Both the position numbers and the translations under genes were made by a program. From SKVJ01 sp964578745 (GTDB lineage: Bacteria > Chloroflexota > Dehalococcoidia > GIF9 > AB-539-J10), in NCBI GenBank assembly GCA_964578745.1, contig CAZODZ010000006.1, positions 1 to 46,389 on the forward strand: 46,389 nucleotides of DNA. The letters run 5' to 3'. The notes beneath the pieces are model-generated. The model made no database searches. It was not told the DNA's origin and worked only from the letters and a program-made list of their open reading frames with translations. Of the stretch, positions 17,010 through 26,182 are shown piece by piece; position 1 is the stretch's first letter; the number at the start of each line of letters is the position of its first letter.

Positions 17010-17039
17010 GTGACAATCCGGGTCTGGCGTGGCTAGAAT
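17010..17039 (+). promoter_or_regulatory. Candidate promoter of the first antiporter gene
   Basis: GTGACA (17010-17015), 18-base spacer, TAGAAT (17034-17039). The -10 lies inside the loop of the hairpin that ends the DUF2851 unit. Confidence 0.5.
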
Positions 17040-17047
17040 AGCCAGAC
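17022..17047. terminator. Hairpin after the DUF2851 gene
   Basis: GTCTGGC (17022-17028) pairs with GCCAGAC (17041-17047); inside it TGGCTA can pair with TAGCCA as an alternative. It lies 18 bases after the DUF2851 stop and overlaps the next promoter. Confidence 0.45.
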
Positions 17048-17108
17048 GCAGGAGCGTCCCTTGCCGACTTCGCGCCGGAAGGCCGCTCTCTGCAGGGACT
17101 GAGTCGTT

Positions 17109-18341
17109 GTGAATCTCGTCCTGGCTATTGGCCTTATCCTCTCGATCGGCCTGTTCGGCAGCCTAGCCTTCAGGAAGCTTCGCCTGCCGAGCGTGACAGG
17201 GTACATCATAGTAGGCATTATCCTTGGTCCTTCCGTTGTCGGTCTTATCCCTCTCGAAACAGTTGAGCGGCTCGGCGTGCTCACGGACATCACTCTTGGC
17301 ATCGTGGCCTATCTTATCGGTGGCAGTCTGAGAGTTGATTCACTGAAGGGTCTCGGGCGCAGCATACTGTGGGTCACATTGATGCAGAGCATTGGTGCGT
17401 GGATATTTGTGACGGTGGTTCTTACTCCTGCCATTCTGTGGATTGTTCCCGAGGCGTCGTTCTGGCAACTGGCCTTTCCACTGGCTTTCGTCGTGGGTGC
17501 GGTCTCGTCGGCAACTGCTCCCGCCGCAACCATGGCCATCATCAGGGAACTGCGTGCGCGTGGTCCCCTGACTACGACTCTGCTCGCTGTGGTTGCGCTG
17601 GATGATGGCATTGCGGTCATCGCATTTGCTGTCGCCGTGGGAGTCTGTGAGCCTCTGGTCAAAGGGGTCACAGGAATATCAGTGGAGGCCGCTTTACTCG
17701 GGCCGTCGGTACATATCGTGCTGTCGCTGGTATTGGGGCTGATTGTTTCAGCTATTCCAGTCTACGGCGGGCGTGTCGTACGGAGCAGGGAGGTGGAGCT
17801 CGGTCTCATTTTCGGTACGGTGATGCTGTGTGCGGGAGCGGCGCTGTGGCTGGGCTTGTCGCCCGTCATCGCAGACATGACGCTTGGTTTCGTTGTGGTC
17901 AACGTCATGCACCGGGGTGACGAACACGCCTTGCTGGGCGATGTTGAGACATTGCTGTACACGCTGTTCTTCGTTCTGGCAGGGCTGCATTTCGATCTGG
18001 CTGTTCTCTCCACTGCGGGGGCGGTAGCCATTGTCATAGCCGTCTCCGGTGGCCTGGGTAAGTATGCCGGTACCGTGGCTGGAGCACGACTCGGTCACGC
18101 ACCTGCTGTAGTGGGCAAGTACCTTGGTTTTGCATTGTTGCCCAAGGCGGGTGTCACGGTGGGTCTTGCGCTCCTCGCGGCGGAACAGTTCCCTTCCTTT
18201 GGCCCCCTGTTGCTGAATGCGGTGCTCGCGGCCACCATCATCAACGAACTGATAGCGCCGCCGCTTTCGCGCTACGCCATTACAAGGGCTGGAGAGGCCT
18301 ATCCGCCGCCGCGAGAGGGTCGGCCCACGACTTCGCGATGA
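17109..18341 (+). CDS. CPA2-type cation:proton antiporter, copy 1
   Basis: A 410-residue integral membrane protein with about 12-13 hydrophobic segments and little else. The N-terminal segment contains LRLPSVTGYIIVGIILGP, the CPA2 (Kef/NapA) hallmark, and the core contains SATAPAATMAI and then the double-Asp VALDDGIAV. A pair of acidic residues in this helix is the mark of electrogenic Na+/H+ exchangers such as NapA. There is no TrkA-N domain. GTG at 17109 is the start. It is followed by a CBS protein and a second antiporter of the same family. Confidence 0.9.
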   Translation: MNLVLAIGLILSIGLFGSLAFRKLRLPSVTGYIIVGIILGPSVVGLIPLETVERLGVLTDITLGIVAYLIGGSLRVDSLKGLGRSILWVTLMQSIGAWIFVTVVLTPAILWIVPEASFWQLAFPLAFVVGAVSSATAPAATMAIIRELRARGPLTTTLLAVVALDDGIAVIAFAVAVGVCEPLVKGVTGISVEAALLGPSVHIVLSLVLGLIVSAIPVYGGRVVRSREVELGLIFGTVMLCAGAALWLGLSPVIADMTLGFVVVNVMHRGDEHALLGDVETLLYTLFFVLAGLHFDLAVLSTAGAVAIVIAVSGGLGKYAGTVAGARLGHAPAVVGKYLGFALLPKAGVTVGLALLAAEQFPSFGPLLLNAVLAATIINELIAPPLSRYAITRAGEAYPPPREGRPTTSR

Positions 18342-18364
18342 TCGTGCGGGACGTTCTCGGGTGC

Positions 18365-18393
18365 ATGACGTCTGACTCATCCCGTGTTAAAAT
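18365..18393 (+). promoter_or_regulatory. Candidate promoter of the CBS-antiporter unit
   Basis: ATGACG (18365-18370), 17-base spacer, TAAAAT (18388-18393), about 48 bases before the CBS gene. An octamer ATGACGTC occurs both at the -35 and again near 18417, which could be a regulator site. Confidence 0.45.
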
Positions 18394-18440
18394 TGCGAGC
18401 TGTGTGACGGTGCAAATGACGTCACTCGGCGGATGGTGAG

Positions 18441-18908
18441 ATGGCTGATTTCGAATTCGCTGACGTGTGCGTGCGGAAAGTGATGAACGTTGAGACGCCG
18501 TTGGTGGAGCAGAGCGCCAGCCTCTGTCGTGTCGCGCGGATGCTTCGCAGATACAGCCACCTGTGGATAATTGCGGCAAAGGACAGCAGGAAGGTCGTGG
18601 GAGTGATTACGGAGAGGGACTTCGTGGAGCTACTGAGTCCAATCCCGGACCGGACGTATGCGACAGGGATGTTGAAGTCGCGTTCGTTGCACCAGGGGCA
18701 GGTCTCTACAGCCGCCGATGTGATGGTGAGCCCAGTGGTCACCTGCAGCCCGGATACCTCGGTGAGCGAGGCGCTCGAGACATTCCGTGAGCAGCACATC
18801 CGCCACCTGCCAGTGGTGGAGAATGGTGAGATTGTAGGCGAGCTTTCGCTCAAAGGGGTAATTGCTGCCTTCTACATCTACACTTGCAGCATGCTCGATA
18901 GTGCGTAG
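18441..18908 (+). CDS. Stand-alone CBS-pair protein
   Basis: A 155-residue protein with two CBS domains: residues about 10-68 (VRKVMNVETPLVEQSA...VGVITERDFVELL) and about 92-148 (AADVMVSPVVTCSPDTSVSEA...VGELSLKGVIA). CBS pairs bind adenine nucleotides (AMP, ATP, SAM or c-di-AMP) and gate attached or partner proteins. It lies exactly between two antiporter genes, so it may serve as their detached regulatory subunit; that is inference from position only. Confidence 0.88.
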   Translation: MADFEFADVCVRKVMNVETPLVEQSASLCRVARMLRRYSHLWIIAAKDSRKVVGVITERDFVELLSPIPDRTYATGMLKSRSLHQGQVSTAADVMVSPVVTCSPDTSVSEALETFREQHIRHLPVVENGEIVGELSLKGVIAAFYIYTCSMLDSA

Positions 18909-19010
18909 AGCACACGACCCAGTCTGCCGCGGCATGCCGGGAATGTCACCGGCGGGGGTGGTAGTGTGGGTCGGTGTGTTGCGCAAGCCCTGTCGTACCT
19001 CTGCGTACTG

Positions 19011-20339
19011 ATGGACCTGTTACTTGCGCTTGGACTCATACTGGTACTCGGCCTGATTGGTGGCCTTATCTCGAGGCGTCTCAACCTGCCGAGCATCACC
19101 GGCTATATTGTCGTCGGTCTTATCAGCGGTCCCACGGTGACGGGTATCATCGACCTCCCGACGGTCAATGCCCTGGAAGCGGTCACAGGCATCTCGCTCG
19201 GTGTCATCGCCTATCTCATCGGCACGAACCTCAAGGTAGGCATGATCCGCTCGCTCGGTCGTAGCATCGCCTTCATCACCGTACTTGAAGCGCTCGGAGC
19301 GTTCATCGCTGTGGCTGTCGTGCTCGCCTTTGTGACCAAGTGGTTCCTGCCCGGCTTCGACTTCGAGCAGACGTACATTCCGTTCGCGCTTCTGATGGCG
19401 GCTGCTGCGTGTGCTACCGCACCTGCAGCTGTCCTGGCCATCGTCCGTGAGACCCGCGCCAAGGGCCCGTTGACGAGCACGCTGCTCGCCGTGGTCGCGC
19501 TTGATGATGCGGTCGCCGTTATCGTGTTCTCCGGGGCAATGGCGACGGCACTAGTGCTTGCCGGCAACATGAACGACACGTCGCTTGCCATGGTGGTTGC
19601 GGGACCGCTCGTCCATATTGTCGAAGCCATCGCTGTCGGTTCGGCGCTGGCCATGGTGGCGTCTCTGGTTGCCAGGGTCATCCGGACACGGGAGATGATT
19701 ATCATCCTGGTGTTGGGTGTGGTTGTGCTCTCGTATGGCATCTGCAACGTGCTCGGTGTGTCCGGGATCATGGCCAACATGGCCCTCGGCTTCATAATCG
19801 GCAACCGGCGCAGTGCCGGCAGAATGGTCACTGCGCTCGGCGATATAGAGCCGGTGCTCTATGCGATGTTCTTCGTCCTCGCAGGGCTGCACTTTGAGGT
19901 GGCCTCGTTTGCCTCTGCGGGACCTCTGGCGGTGGTCATTGTGGTGGCGCGCATCGCGGGGAAGTACGCCGGCACCCGTTTCGGCGCCTGGGTTGGGCGT
20001 GCGGAACCGCAGGTCGGGAAGTACCTCGGTATGGCACTGTTGCCTGAAGCAGGTGTGTCCATCGGTCTCGCGCTGATAGCGGCGCAGCAGTTTCCGCAGG
20101 TTGCGGCAGCCATGGTCAGTGCGACACTCGCGTCTGTTATCATAAACGAACTTATTACGCCGCCGCTGCTACACAAGGCGCTGCTGAAAGCGGGCGAGGT
20201 ATGGGCTGGGCCTGGGAGGGAAGAGCCCGATGTCGGATCAGCGGCGGAGCAAGGAAGCGACCATGGAACTGTCACCACGAGTGAACGGGTTGCCGTCGGA
20301 GCCAGCGATCCGCACGTTTCTAAGGGCACGCGAACTTGA
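19011..20339 (+). CDS. CPA2-type cation:proton antiporter, copy 2
   Basis: A 442-residue paralogue of the antiporter at 17109, clearly alike along its length: LNLPSITGYIVVGLISGP, CATAPAAVLAI, VALDDAVAVIVF with the same Asp-Asp pair, and GKYLGMALLPEAGVSIGLALIAAQQFP. I set the start at ATG 19011 by alignment with copy 1; the frame opens 45 bases earlier. A hydrophilic tail of about 45 residues follows the last membrane helix, absent from copy 1. This tail overlaps the aminotransferase gene by 77 bases. Confidence 0.9.
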   Translation: MDLLLALGLILVLGLIGGLISRRLNLPSITGYIVVGLISGPTVTGIIDLPTVNALEAVTGISLGVIAYLIGTNLKVGMIRSLGRSIAFITVLEALGAFIAVAVVLAFVTKWFLPGFDFEQTYIPFALLMAAAACATAPAAVLAIVRETRAKGPLTSTLLAVVALDDAVAVIVFSGAMATALVLAGNMNDTSLAMVVAGPLVHIVEAIAVGSALAMVASLVARVIRTREMIIILVLGVVVLSYGICNVLGVSGIMANMALGFIIGNRRSAGRMVTALGDIEPVLYAMFFVLAGLHFEVASFASAGPLAVVIVVARIAGKYAGTRFGAWVGRAEPQVGKYLGMALLPEAGVSIGLALIAAQQFPQVAAAMVSATLASVIINELITPPLLHKALLKAGEVWAGPGREEPDVGSAAEQGSDHGTVTTSERVAVGASDPHVSKGTRT

Positions 20340-21444
20340 AGCGAGCGGCCGCAATGTCGTGCACCTCGAGATAGGTGAACCAGATCTTCCAACGCCTGCC
20401 CACATCTGTGAAGCTGCGAAGATATCGCTCGACCGGGGCCTCACACACTACTGCGATTCACAGGGAGTGCTCGAGCTGCGCGAAGCCATTGCTGAGAAGG
20501 TTGCGTCGATGCGTGGCGTGAGTGTCGATCCCGGAACCATTGTCATCACTCCGGGCCTGCGACCGATCCTGTTCTACGGTGCCCTGCTGGCACTGGGTGA
20601 AGGTGATGAGGGCATCTATTTTGATCCTGCGTTCGCGGCATTCCCCTCTGTCATCAACTTCGCCGGTGGCCGGGCGGTTCCTGTGCCGCTACGGGCCGAG
20701 AATGGCTTCCGGTTGGACGTGAACGAACTGCGCGCGGCTATCACTCCCCGGACACGGCTGCTCACGCTGAACTGGCCGCACAATCCCACCGGCGCAGTCC
20801 TGCGGAGTGAGGACTACAGTGCCATAGCGGATATAGTGGAGGAACATGACCTCTTGGTCGTCTCGGACGAGACGTACGAAGAGATCTACTATGGCGATAT
20901 GCCGCCCAGTGCTATTCAGTTTCCCGGCTTGCGCGAGCGTACGATTGTGATGAGCGGCTTTTCAAAGACGTACTGCATGACAGGCTGGCGGCTGGGGTAC
21001 GCCATACTGCCACCGGCGCTCGTCGATCCTTTTGTAAGGCTCACGGCCAACAGTGTCACCTGCACGGCGACGTTTGTCCAGCATGCTGCTGTCGCCGCGA
21101 TCCGCGGTTCGCAGGACTGTGTTGCATCGATGGTTGAGGAGTTCCGTCGCAGGAGGGACCTGCTTGTGAGTGGCCTGAACGCCATCCCCGGGATGGAGTG
21201 TCATTCGCCTGAGGGTGCCTTCTACGCCTTCCCTCGCGTGAGCAGGCTTGGCATCGATGACATGGAGCTTGCCGACCGGCTGCTGGACGAGGCCGGTGTG
21301 GCAACGCTCGGCGGTTCGGTGTTCGGGGAGCAGGGTAGGGGGCATCTCCGCCTGGCTTACACGACGTCGTACGAGGCCATCGAGCAGGCACTGGTCCGCA
21401 TCGGAGCGTTTGTGCGCAACCTCAAGACAGCCCCGCTGAGCTAG
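20263..21444 (+). CDS. Class I/II pyridoxal-phosphate aminotransferase
   Basis: A 393-residue fold-type I aminotransferase of the aspartate aminotransferase Ib group. Visible are HLEIGEPDLPTP, NPTG (N174), SDETYEEIYY (D202, Y205), the PLP lysine in SGFSKTYCMTGWRLGY (K235) and the C-terminal Arg region RLAYTTSYE. It would move an amino group between an amino acid and a 2-oxoacid; substrate unknown. Start ATG 20263 has AAGGAAG upstream and lies inside the 3' end of the antiporter gene; an upstream ATG at 20230 is also in frame. Convergent with tsaD, with only four bases between the stops. Confidence 0.92.
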   Translation: MELSPRVNGLPSEPAIRTFLRARELEASGRNVVHLEIGEPDLPTPAHICEAAKISLDRGLTHYCDSQGVLELREAIAEKVASMRGVSVDPGTIVITPGLRPILFYGALLALGEGDEGIYFDPAFAAFPSVINFAGGRAVPVPLRAENGFRLDVNELRAAITPRTRLLTLNWPHNPTGAVLRSEDYSAIADIVEEHDLLVVSDETYEEIYYGDMPPSAIQFPGLRERTIVMSGFSKTYCMTGWRLGYAILPPALVDPFVRLTANSVTCTATFVQHAAVAAIRGSQDCVASMVEEFRRRRDLLVSGLNAIPGMECHSPEGAFYAFPRVSRLGIDDMELADRLLDEAGVATLGGSVFGEQGRGHLRLAYTTSYEAIEQALVRIGAFVRNLKTAPLS

Positions 21445-21448
21445 GATC

Positions 21449-22453
21449 TCATCGCAGGGCGAGCGCGGGCTCGACGTCGAGTTCAGGGCCGCCGGGCGTG
21501 TGCGGCCCTCCGGTGAAATAGCTGCAACACGCGATCATCGCCGCATTGTCGGTGCATAGTGACAGCGGGGGAATCAGCACAGGCACGGGGCACGTAGCCT
21601 CGAGCGTCGTTCGGAGCTGGCTGTTTGCAGCGACTCCTCCACTGACGAGCACGCAGCTCGCGCTGTAGTCTTCAGCAGCCTTTATCGTCTTGCCAACAAG
21701 CACGTCGACGACCGCGTCCTGGAAGCCGGCGGCTGCTTTTGCCACCAGTTCCGGGTCGGAGAGGACGTTGCCCCTGTGGACCGCATGCCACAAGGCCGTC
21801 TTGACGCCACTGAAGCTGAAGTCGTACGTGCCGGGCAGCCAGGCGCGTGGCAGCGGCAGGCGCCCTTTCACGCCCGTCGCGGTATCCTGTATCACCGGCC
21901 CGCCGGGATAGCCCAGTTGCAGCAGCCGCGCTGCCTTGTCGAACGCCTCGCCGGCTGCGTCATCTCGCGTACGTCCGAGGCGGACGTATCTGCCGTGACC
22001 GCGCATCAGGTGCAGCTCGGTGTGCCCGCCGGAGACGATGAGACACAGCGCAGGAAAGCGGGACTGGTCTCCGCTCGGCGCGGGGAAGGCGAGCCACGTG
22101 GAGTAGATGTGAGCCTCGATGTGATTGACGCCGTGCAGCGGCAGGCCGCGGGAAATGGCGAGAGCCTTGGCGAAATTGACGCCCACAAGGAGGGAACCGG
22201 CAAGGCCCGGGCCGTACGTCACCGCGACGCGGTCGATGTCGTCCAGACTGATGCCCGCCTTTGTCATGGCCTCCTCGTACACCGGCACGATGGAGAGCGT
22301 ATGCTGGCGCGAGGCCACCTCAGGGACGATGCCGCCATACCTGCGGTGGATGTCCACCTGCGAAGAGATGATGCTGGAGAGCACGCGCGTGCCATTCTCG
22401 ACCACCGCAACGGCGGTCTCGTCACATGACGTTTCGATGGCGAGGATCTTCAT
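21449..22453 (-). CDS. tsaD: tRNA N6-threonylcarbamoyladenosine synthase subunit TsaD
   Basis: A 334-residue TsaD/Kae1/Qri7 protein, which transfers the threonylcarbamoyl group to A37 of ANN-decoding tRNAs. The N-terminus ILAIETSCDETAVAV, the GGIVPEVASRQH segment and the metal-binding H111 and H115 in NHIEAH are all present, as are ALCLIVSGGHTEL and the late VSGGVAANSQLR. The length matches the family. Its ATG directly follows the stop of the HPP gene with no gap, so the two are co-translated. The tail lacks any fused kinase domain. Confidence 0.96.
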   Translation of the reverse strand: MKILAIETSCDETAVAVVENGTRVLSSIISSQVDIHRRYGGIVPEVASRQHTLSIVPVYEEAMTKAGISLDDIDRVAVTYGPGLAGSLLVGVNFAKALAISRGLPLHGVNHIEAHIYSTWLAFPAPSGDQSRFPALCLIVSGGHTELHLMRGHGRYVRLGRTRDDAAGEAFDKAARLLQLGYPGGPVIQDTATGVKGRLPLPRAWLPGTYDFSFSGVKTALWHAVHRGNVLSDPELVAKAAAGFQDAVVDVLVGKTIKAAEDYSASCVLVSGGVAANSQLRTTLEATCPVPVLIPPLSLCTDNAAMIACCSYFTGGPHTPGGPELDVEPALALR

Positions 22454-22998
22454 CTAGAACAGGTTCCGCAGGTGCGGACGCAGAATCACGTGTGCCAGCG
22501 CAAGAATCAGAGTGATTGTGATGATGGCCGCGAGCGCAGGCTCGGAGAAGCCGCGCACGGCCATGCCGAGCGCAGTCGCTGCTGCCGGCGGGTGTTGCAT
22601 GTTGACTACCACCATGACGAATATTGAGAGCCCCACGGCCAGCGCGTGGCACGCGAGCGCGAAAATAGTACCGTCGTGCGGTATCAGTGCGCAAAGGCAA
22701 CCAACGGTAAAGCCGATCAGGTGTCCCCCGGTGACGTTCTGGGGCCGCGCAGTGAGGTCGAAGGGGCGTGCAAAGACGATGAAGGCACTCGCGCCGAGAG
22801 CGGCGATGAGGACGGCCTCCTCTATGCTGAGGAAGAGCAGGACAAGGAAGGACGTAAGTCCGCCTAAGGTGCTCTGAAAGACGTACGCCTTCCAGTAGGA
22901 GCGGAAACGCTGCCAGCCGGAGGCTATGCTGTAGGAGTTGATGGAGTCCTCCAGAGGAGTGGACGTTCTGGCCTGGAAGTGGGCTGCTGTGCCGCCAT
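22454..22998 (-). CDS. HPP-family membrane protein, start and body in different frames
   Basis: The minus-strand body reads YWKAYVFQSTLGGL, LIAALGASAFIVFARP, NVTGGHLIG, then MQHPPAAATALG and ends at TAG 22454. That is the four-helix HPP family with its H-P-P motif. Homologous sequence extends to about 22930, but this frame has no ATG, GTG or TTG between the stop at 23024 and GTG 22636, which is inside the domain. A promoter with TAGAAT lies at 23010 and an ATG at 22998, yet that ATG is in another frame that stops at 22924. A one-base indel between 22925 and 22998, or a rare start codon, would explain it. Members are proposed nitrite or anion transporters. Co-transcribed with tsaD. Confidence 0.7.
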
Positions 22999-23009
22999 AA
23001 TACTCTTGT

Positions 23010-23038
23010 ATTCTAGTCCACGACTATTGTGTCTGCAA
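23010..23038 (-). promoter_or_regulatory. Promoter of the HPP-tsaD operon
   Basis: Minus strand TTGCAG (23038-23033), 17-base spacer, TAGAAT (23015-23010). The predicted transcription start is within about five bases of the ATG at 22998. Confidence 0.6.
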
Positions 23039-23258
23039 GGTGCGCACGTGTCCTGTTGTGCCCCCAAATGGGGACGCGAGCCTACGCATGGTTCAGCTGG
23101 CGTCCTACACGCAAATATCGTGGCGACACGCGTCGGGGCGTCTTGTTGCCATCGTTGATCGGTATACTGGACCACTGCCTTGGACCCGCAACGGCAGGTG
23201 GGCTTCTGAGGCTGGCAGTGGGGAAGGTGAATAGCTTTGCGGTGCCGCGTTCTCTGTC

Positions 23259-23744
23259 ATGCGTCTGTCTGAGGCAGCTCTCGATTGCATACGGCTTGCA
23301 GTGCCCGACATCTGGGCCGGGGATACCGTGTCCGTTGGTGGGGTGTGGCAGTCCGGGCAGCTTGTGCAGGGTAGCCCGGTCGGGCAGTTCAAAGAAAGGT
23401 TCGCGCGTTACATCGGCGTCCAGTACACCGTCGCTGCCAACTCAGGTACTGCTGTGTTGCACCTCGCGCTAGTGCCGCACGGAGTCGGTCCATGCGACGA
23501 AGTCGTAACCATACCGTTCCCGCCTGCAGCCAGCCCGATACTTTTCCGTGGCGCAAGGACTGTCTTTGTGGACACCGATGGTGAAAATGGGATTCTCTCC
23601 ACTGCCGGTGTGGAAGTTGCGCAGGAAGCACGTGCCCTGCGAAGCCATGGTAAACGGAATGCTACCTGTGCGTCCCGATCTGAGCCCTGTGGACGTGAGA
23701 CAGGCTGTGCTCGTGCTGGCTCCCCTGCAATGCGATTGGATTGA
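23259..23744 (+). pseudogene. N-terminal fragment of a DegT/DnrJ/EryC1 sugar aminotransferase
   Basis: The first 105 or so residues match the start of nucleotide-sugar aminotransferases: SGQLVQGSPVGQFKERFARYIGV, then NSGTAVLHLAL and GARTVFVDTDGENG. After about 23590 the homology stops and the frame continues as unrelated sequence to a stop at 23744. The PLP-binding lysine domain is missing. Normal length is about 360-400 residues. The fragment sits at the head of the polysaccharide genes, so it probably once supplied an amino sugar for that glycan. The 230 bases upstream (23027-23258) hold no supported gene. Confidence 0.75.
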
Positions 23745-23803
23745 AAACAGACGGTTGTCCCACTGTGGCTGGCCGAAAGAGTGATTGCAAAGGAGAGTAG
23801 AGA

Positions 23804-24754
23804 TTGAGCTCATCCAGACCTGTGCGAGTTGGCGTTATTGGAGTTGGTGCCATGGGGGCGAATCATGCAAGGGTGTTCGCATCCCTGCCTGATGCAGAGT
23901 TGATTGGTGTTGTCGACAGCGACACCTTGACTGCAGCGCGTGTAGCGGGTGCATGTGACTGCAGGAGCATGGACGGCATCGAAGGACTCATTGAGGCGGG
24001 CGTTGAAGCGGTCAGCGTAGCGGTGCCGGCATCGATGCACGCCGATGTTGCAGTCGAGGTCATTCAGCGTGGTATTGACCTGCTTGTGGAGAAGCCTCTT
24101 GCAGAGGGGCTTGAGCAGGCCCAGTATATCGTCGAGTCAGCCAGGTCGTCGGGTGCGGTTCTGATGGTCGGGCATGTCGAGCGCTTCAATCCGGCAGTGA
24201 TGAAGCTCAAAGAATGCGTCGACCAGGGGCTGCTCGGAAATATCATCTCCATGTCGGCACGTCGTGTTGGACCGTACAGCCCCAGGATCCGTGGTGCAGG
24301 AATCATCCTCGACCTTGCGACGCACGACATAAATGTGATGGGCCACCTGTGTGATGGGCCTGTGCAGCGTGTGTTCGCGAGAGCCGGCAGTGTGCTCCAC
24401 ACCCGGGAGGACCAGGCATCTCTGATGCTGGGGTTCAAGAGTGGTGCCACCGGTCTCATCGAGACAAACTGGCTTACGCCGCACAAGGTGCGTACGCTCA
24501 CCGTGGTGGGTTCGGAGGCTATTGCAGAAGTGGACTACATTGGCGTAACGCTTGATATCTACGATGGTGCATGGCACCGTCGTGCGAACGTGGTGACACA
24601 GGAACCGCTCAGGGTGGAACTGGAGCATTTTGTTCGCTGCTGCCGGGAAAGGGCGACGCCTCTTGTCTGCGGCGAGGATGGTGTTCATGCGGTTGCCGTT
24701 GCACTGGCGGCGACCGTTTCTGCGAAGACGGGCACGGTACAGGAGATGGAGTGA
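23804..24754 (+). CDS. Gfo/Idh/MocA-family sugar dehydrogenase
   Basis: A 316-residue NAD(P)-dependent oxidoreductase. The Rossmann motif GVIGVGAMG is at residues 10-18, the substrate Lys is in EKP at 96-98, and the later LDLATHDINV carries the catalytic acidic/His residues. Similar enzymes oxidise UDP-GlcNAc-type sugars at C3 (WlbA/GnnA type), which would fit the aminotransferase fragment before it. It starts with TTG at 23804, preceded by AAAGGAG at a proper distance. The stop overlaps the next gene's GTG by four bases (GTGA). Confidence 0.85.
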   Translation: MSSSRPVRVGVIGVGAMGANHARVFASLPDAELIGVVDSDTLTAARVAGACDCRSMDGIEGLIEAGVEAVSVAVPASMHADVAVEVIQRGIDLLVEKPLAEGLEQAQYIVESARSSGAVLMVGHVERFNPAVMKLKECVDQGLLGNIISMSARRVGPYSPRIRGAGIILDLATHDINVMGHLCDGPVQRVFARAGSVLHTREDQASLMLGFKSGATGLIETNWLTPHKVRTLTVVGSEAIAEVDYIGVTLDIYDGAWHRRANVVTQEPLRVELEHFVRCCRERATPLVCGEDGVHAVAVALAATVSAKTGTVQEME

Positions 24755-26115
24755 AGGTCCTTGGCAGATGCAGGGAACGCATCCGGGAATCGATTCGCGC
24801 AGGCCGCGTGCGCTTTGCCGTCTACGGTCTTGGCAAGATGGGTCTTCCACTTGCTGCTGTTCTCGCGCAGAGCGGTTCGTATGTCACAGGGGTTGATATC
24901 GACCCCCAGGTTGTGTCGCAGGTGAACGACGGCGGATGTCCTTTGTCAGGCGAACCAGGACTTGCAGAGCTTGTGCGACGTATGACTGATGCAGGGCGGC
25001 TTCGGGCTACCAGCGACGGCGAAATGGCGGCGGCTGCTGCCGATGTCATGGTTGTGCTGGTTCCAGTCCTCCTGGTTGAGAACAAAGGCCCTGATCTCTC
25101 AGCTGTAACCAGTGCGTGCCGGACGATTTCCCGGCACCTCGTGAGTGGTGACCTCGTAATCATTGAGACGACGGTGCCACCCCGTACCACAGAATCCGTT
25201 ATCCTGCCTATCCTGTTGGAGTCGGGGCTCTCGCCGGGAGATTTCGGTCTCGCCTTCTGTCCGGAGAGGGCTTCGTCGGGCCACGCACTCAGGGACATAA
25301 CGGGCGCGTACCCCAAAGTGGTTGGAGGAGTGGACGCCGTGAGCCGCGAGGCCGCCTCAGCCATTTATGAGGTCATCAATACCAGTGGGGTCACAGCTAC
25401 TTCTGATACAACGACTGCTGAGGCAGTGAAGCTGTTTGAGTGTATCTACCGGGATGTCAGCATCGCGTTTGTGAATGAACTGGCGTTGTTGTGCGAAGAA
25501 CTGGGAATCGATTCTGCCGAGGTGATTGCACGCGCCGGGGAACCGGTTGATGACGCTACCGGCTGTCCCTTTGTTACCTTGCTCAAGGCCGGTGCCGGAG
25601 TCGGTGGTCACTGTATTCCTGTCTACCCCTACTTCGTGACGCACTCGGTTGATACCCCGACAGAGGTCATCCCTGCAGCCCGTCGCAGGAACGAAGCGAT
25701 GCCGGCACATGTCGTTGACATCGTCCGGACCGCACTCGATCACTTGGGTCGGCGCCTCGATGAGACGCGGGTCCTCGTCGTGGGTCTCTGTTTCCGCCCC
25801 GGCGTCAGGGAGACGAGGAACTCTCCCGGCCTTGCAGTTGCCCGGCGGTTGAAGCAATGGGGTGCCTCTGTATCTGCGTACGATTCGCTCCTGTCACCGG
25901 ATGAGATCAGGGACTTGGAGCTCGTGCCCTGCAGTGCATTTGAAGGGCTGGACTGCATAGTGTTCATTCACGACTGTGTCTTCGTCGGCGATGTGGTAAA
26001 GGAGCATGCGGGGCGCATGCGCACACCGCTACTGGTGGACTGCTGTGGCTGCGTTGACATGCGGGCGGCGGCTGCCGCCGGGTTCGTCTGTCGCCGCCTT
26101 GGGAATGGCCGGTGA
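24751..26115 (+). CDS. UDP-sugar 6-dehydrogenase (WecC/UDP-glucose dehydrogenase family)
   Basis: A 454-residue nucleotide-sugar dehydrogenase that makes a uronic acid. Visible: GLGKMG (26-31), PERASSGHALRDI, AEAVKLFE with K226, and the catalytic thiol C288 in GVGGHCIPVYPYF, followed by the C-terminal UDP-binding half. GTG at 24751 was chosen because it overlaps the previous stop as GTGA; the longer frame upstream lies within the dehydrogenase gene and shows no homology. Together with the Gfo/Idh enzyme it would make a uronic acid or a diamino-uronic precursor. The ManNAc or GlcNAc form seems more likely than UDP-glucose. Confidence 0.88.
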   Translation: MKVLGRCRERIRESIRAGRVRFAVYGLGKMGLPLAAVLAQSGSYVTGVDIDPQVVSQVNDGGCPLSGEPGLAELVRRMTDAGRLRATSDGEMAAAAADVMVVLVPVLLVENKGPDLSAVTSACRTISRHLVSGDLVIIETTVPPRTTESVILPILLESGLSPGDFGLAFCPERASSGHALRDITGAYPKVVGGVDAVSREAASAIYEVINTSGVTATSDTTTAEAVKLFECIYRDVSIAFVNELALLCEELGIDSAEVIARAGEPVDDATGCPFVTLLKAGAGVGGHCIPVYPYFVTHSVDTPTEVIPAARRRNEAMPAHVVDIVRTALDHLGRRLDETRVLVVGLCFRPGVRETRNSPGLAVARRLKQWGASVSAYDSLLSPDEIRDLELVPCSAFEGLDCIVFIHDCVFVGDVVKEHAGRMRTPLLVDCCGCVDMRAAAAAGFVCRRLGNGR

Positions 26116-26182
26116 GATACAGCGAGCCCGGGTGGTGTACTCATGGTTGCCCTGAGGGGGCTGAGACAGCTGGTATAGCGAC

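Noticed and set aside
24571..24750. N-terminal extension of the UDP-sugar dehydrogenase
   Set aside because: It lies inside the Gfo/Idh gene and is Cys/Gly-rich without homology; GTG 24751 gives the normal family start.
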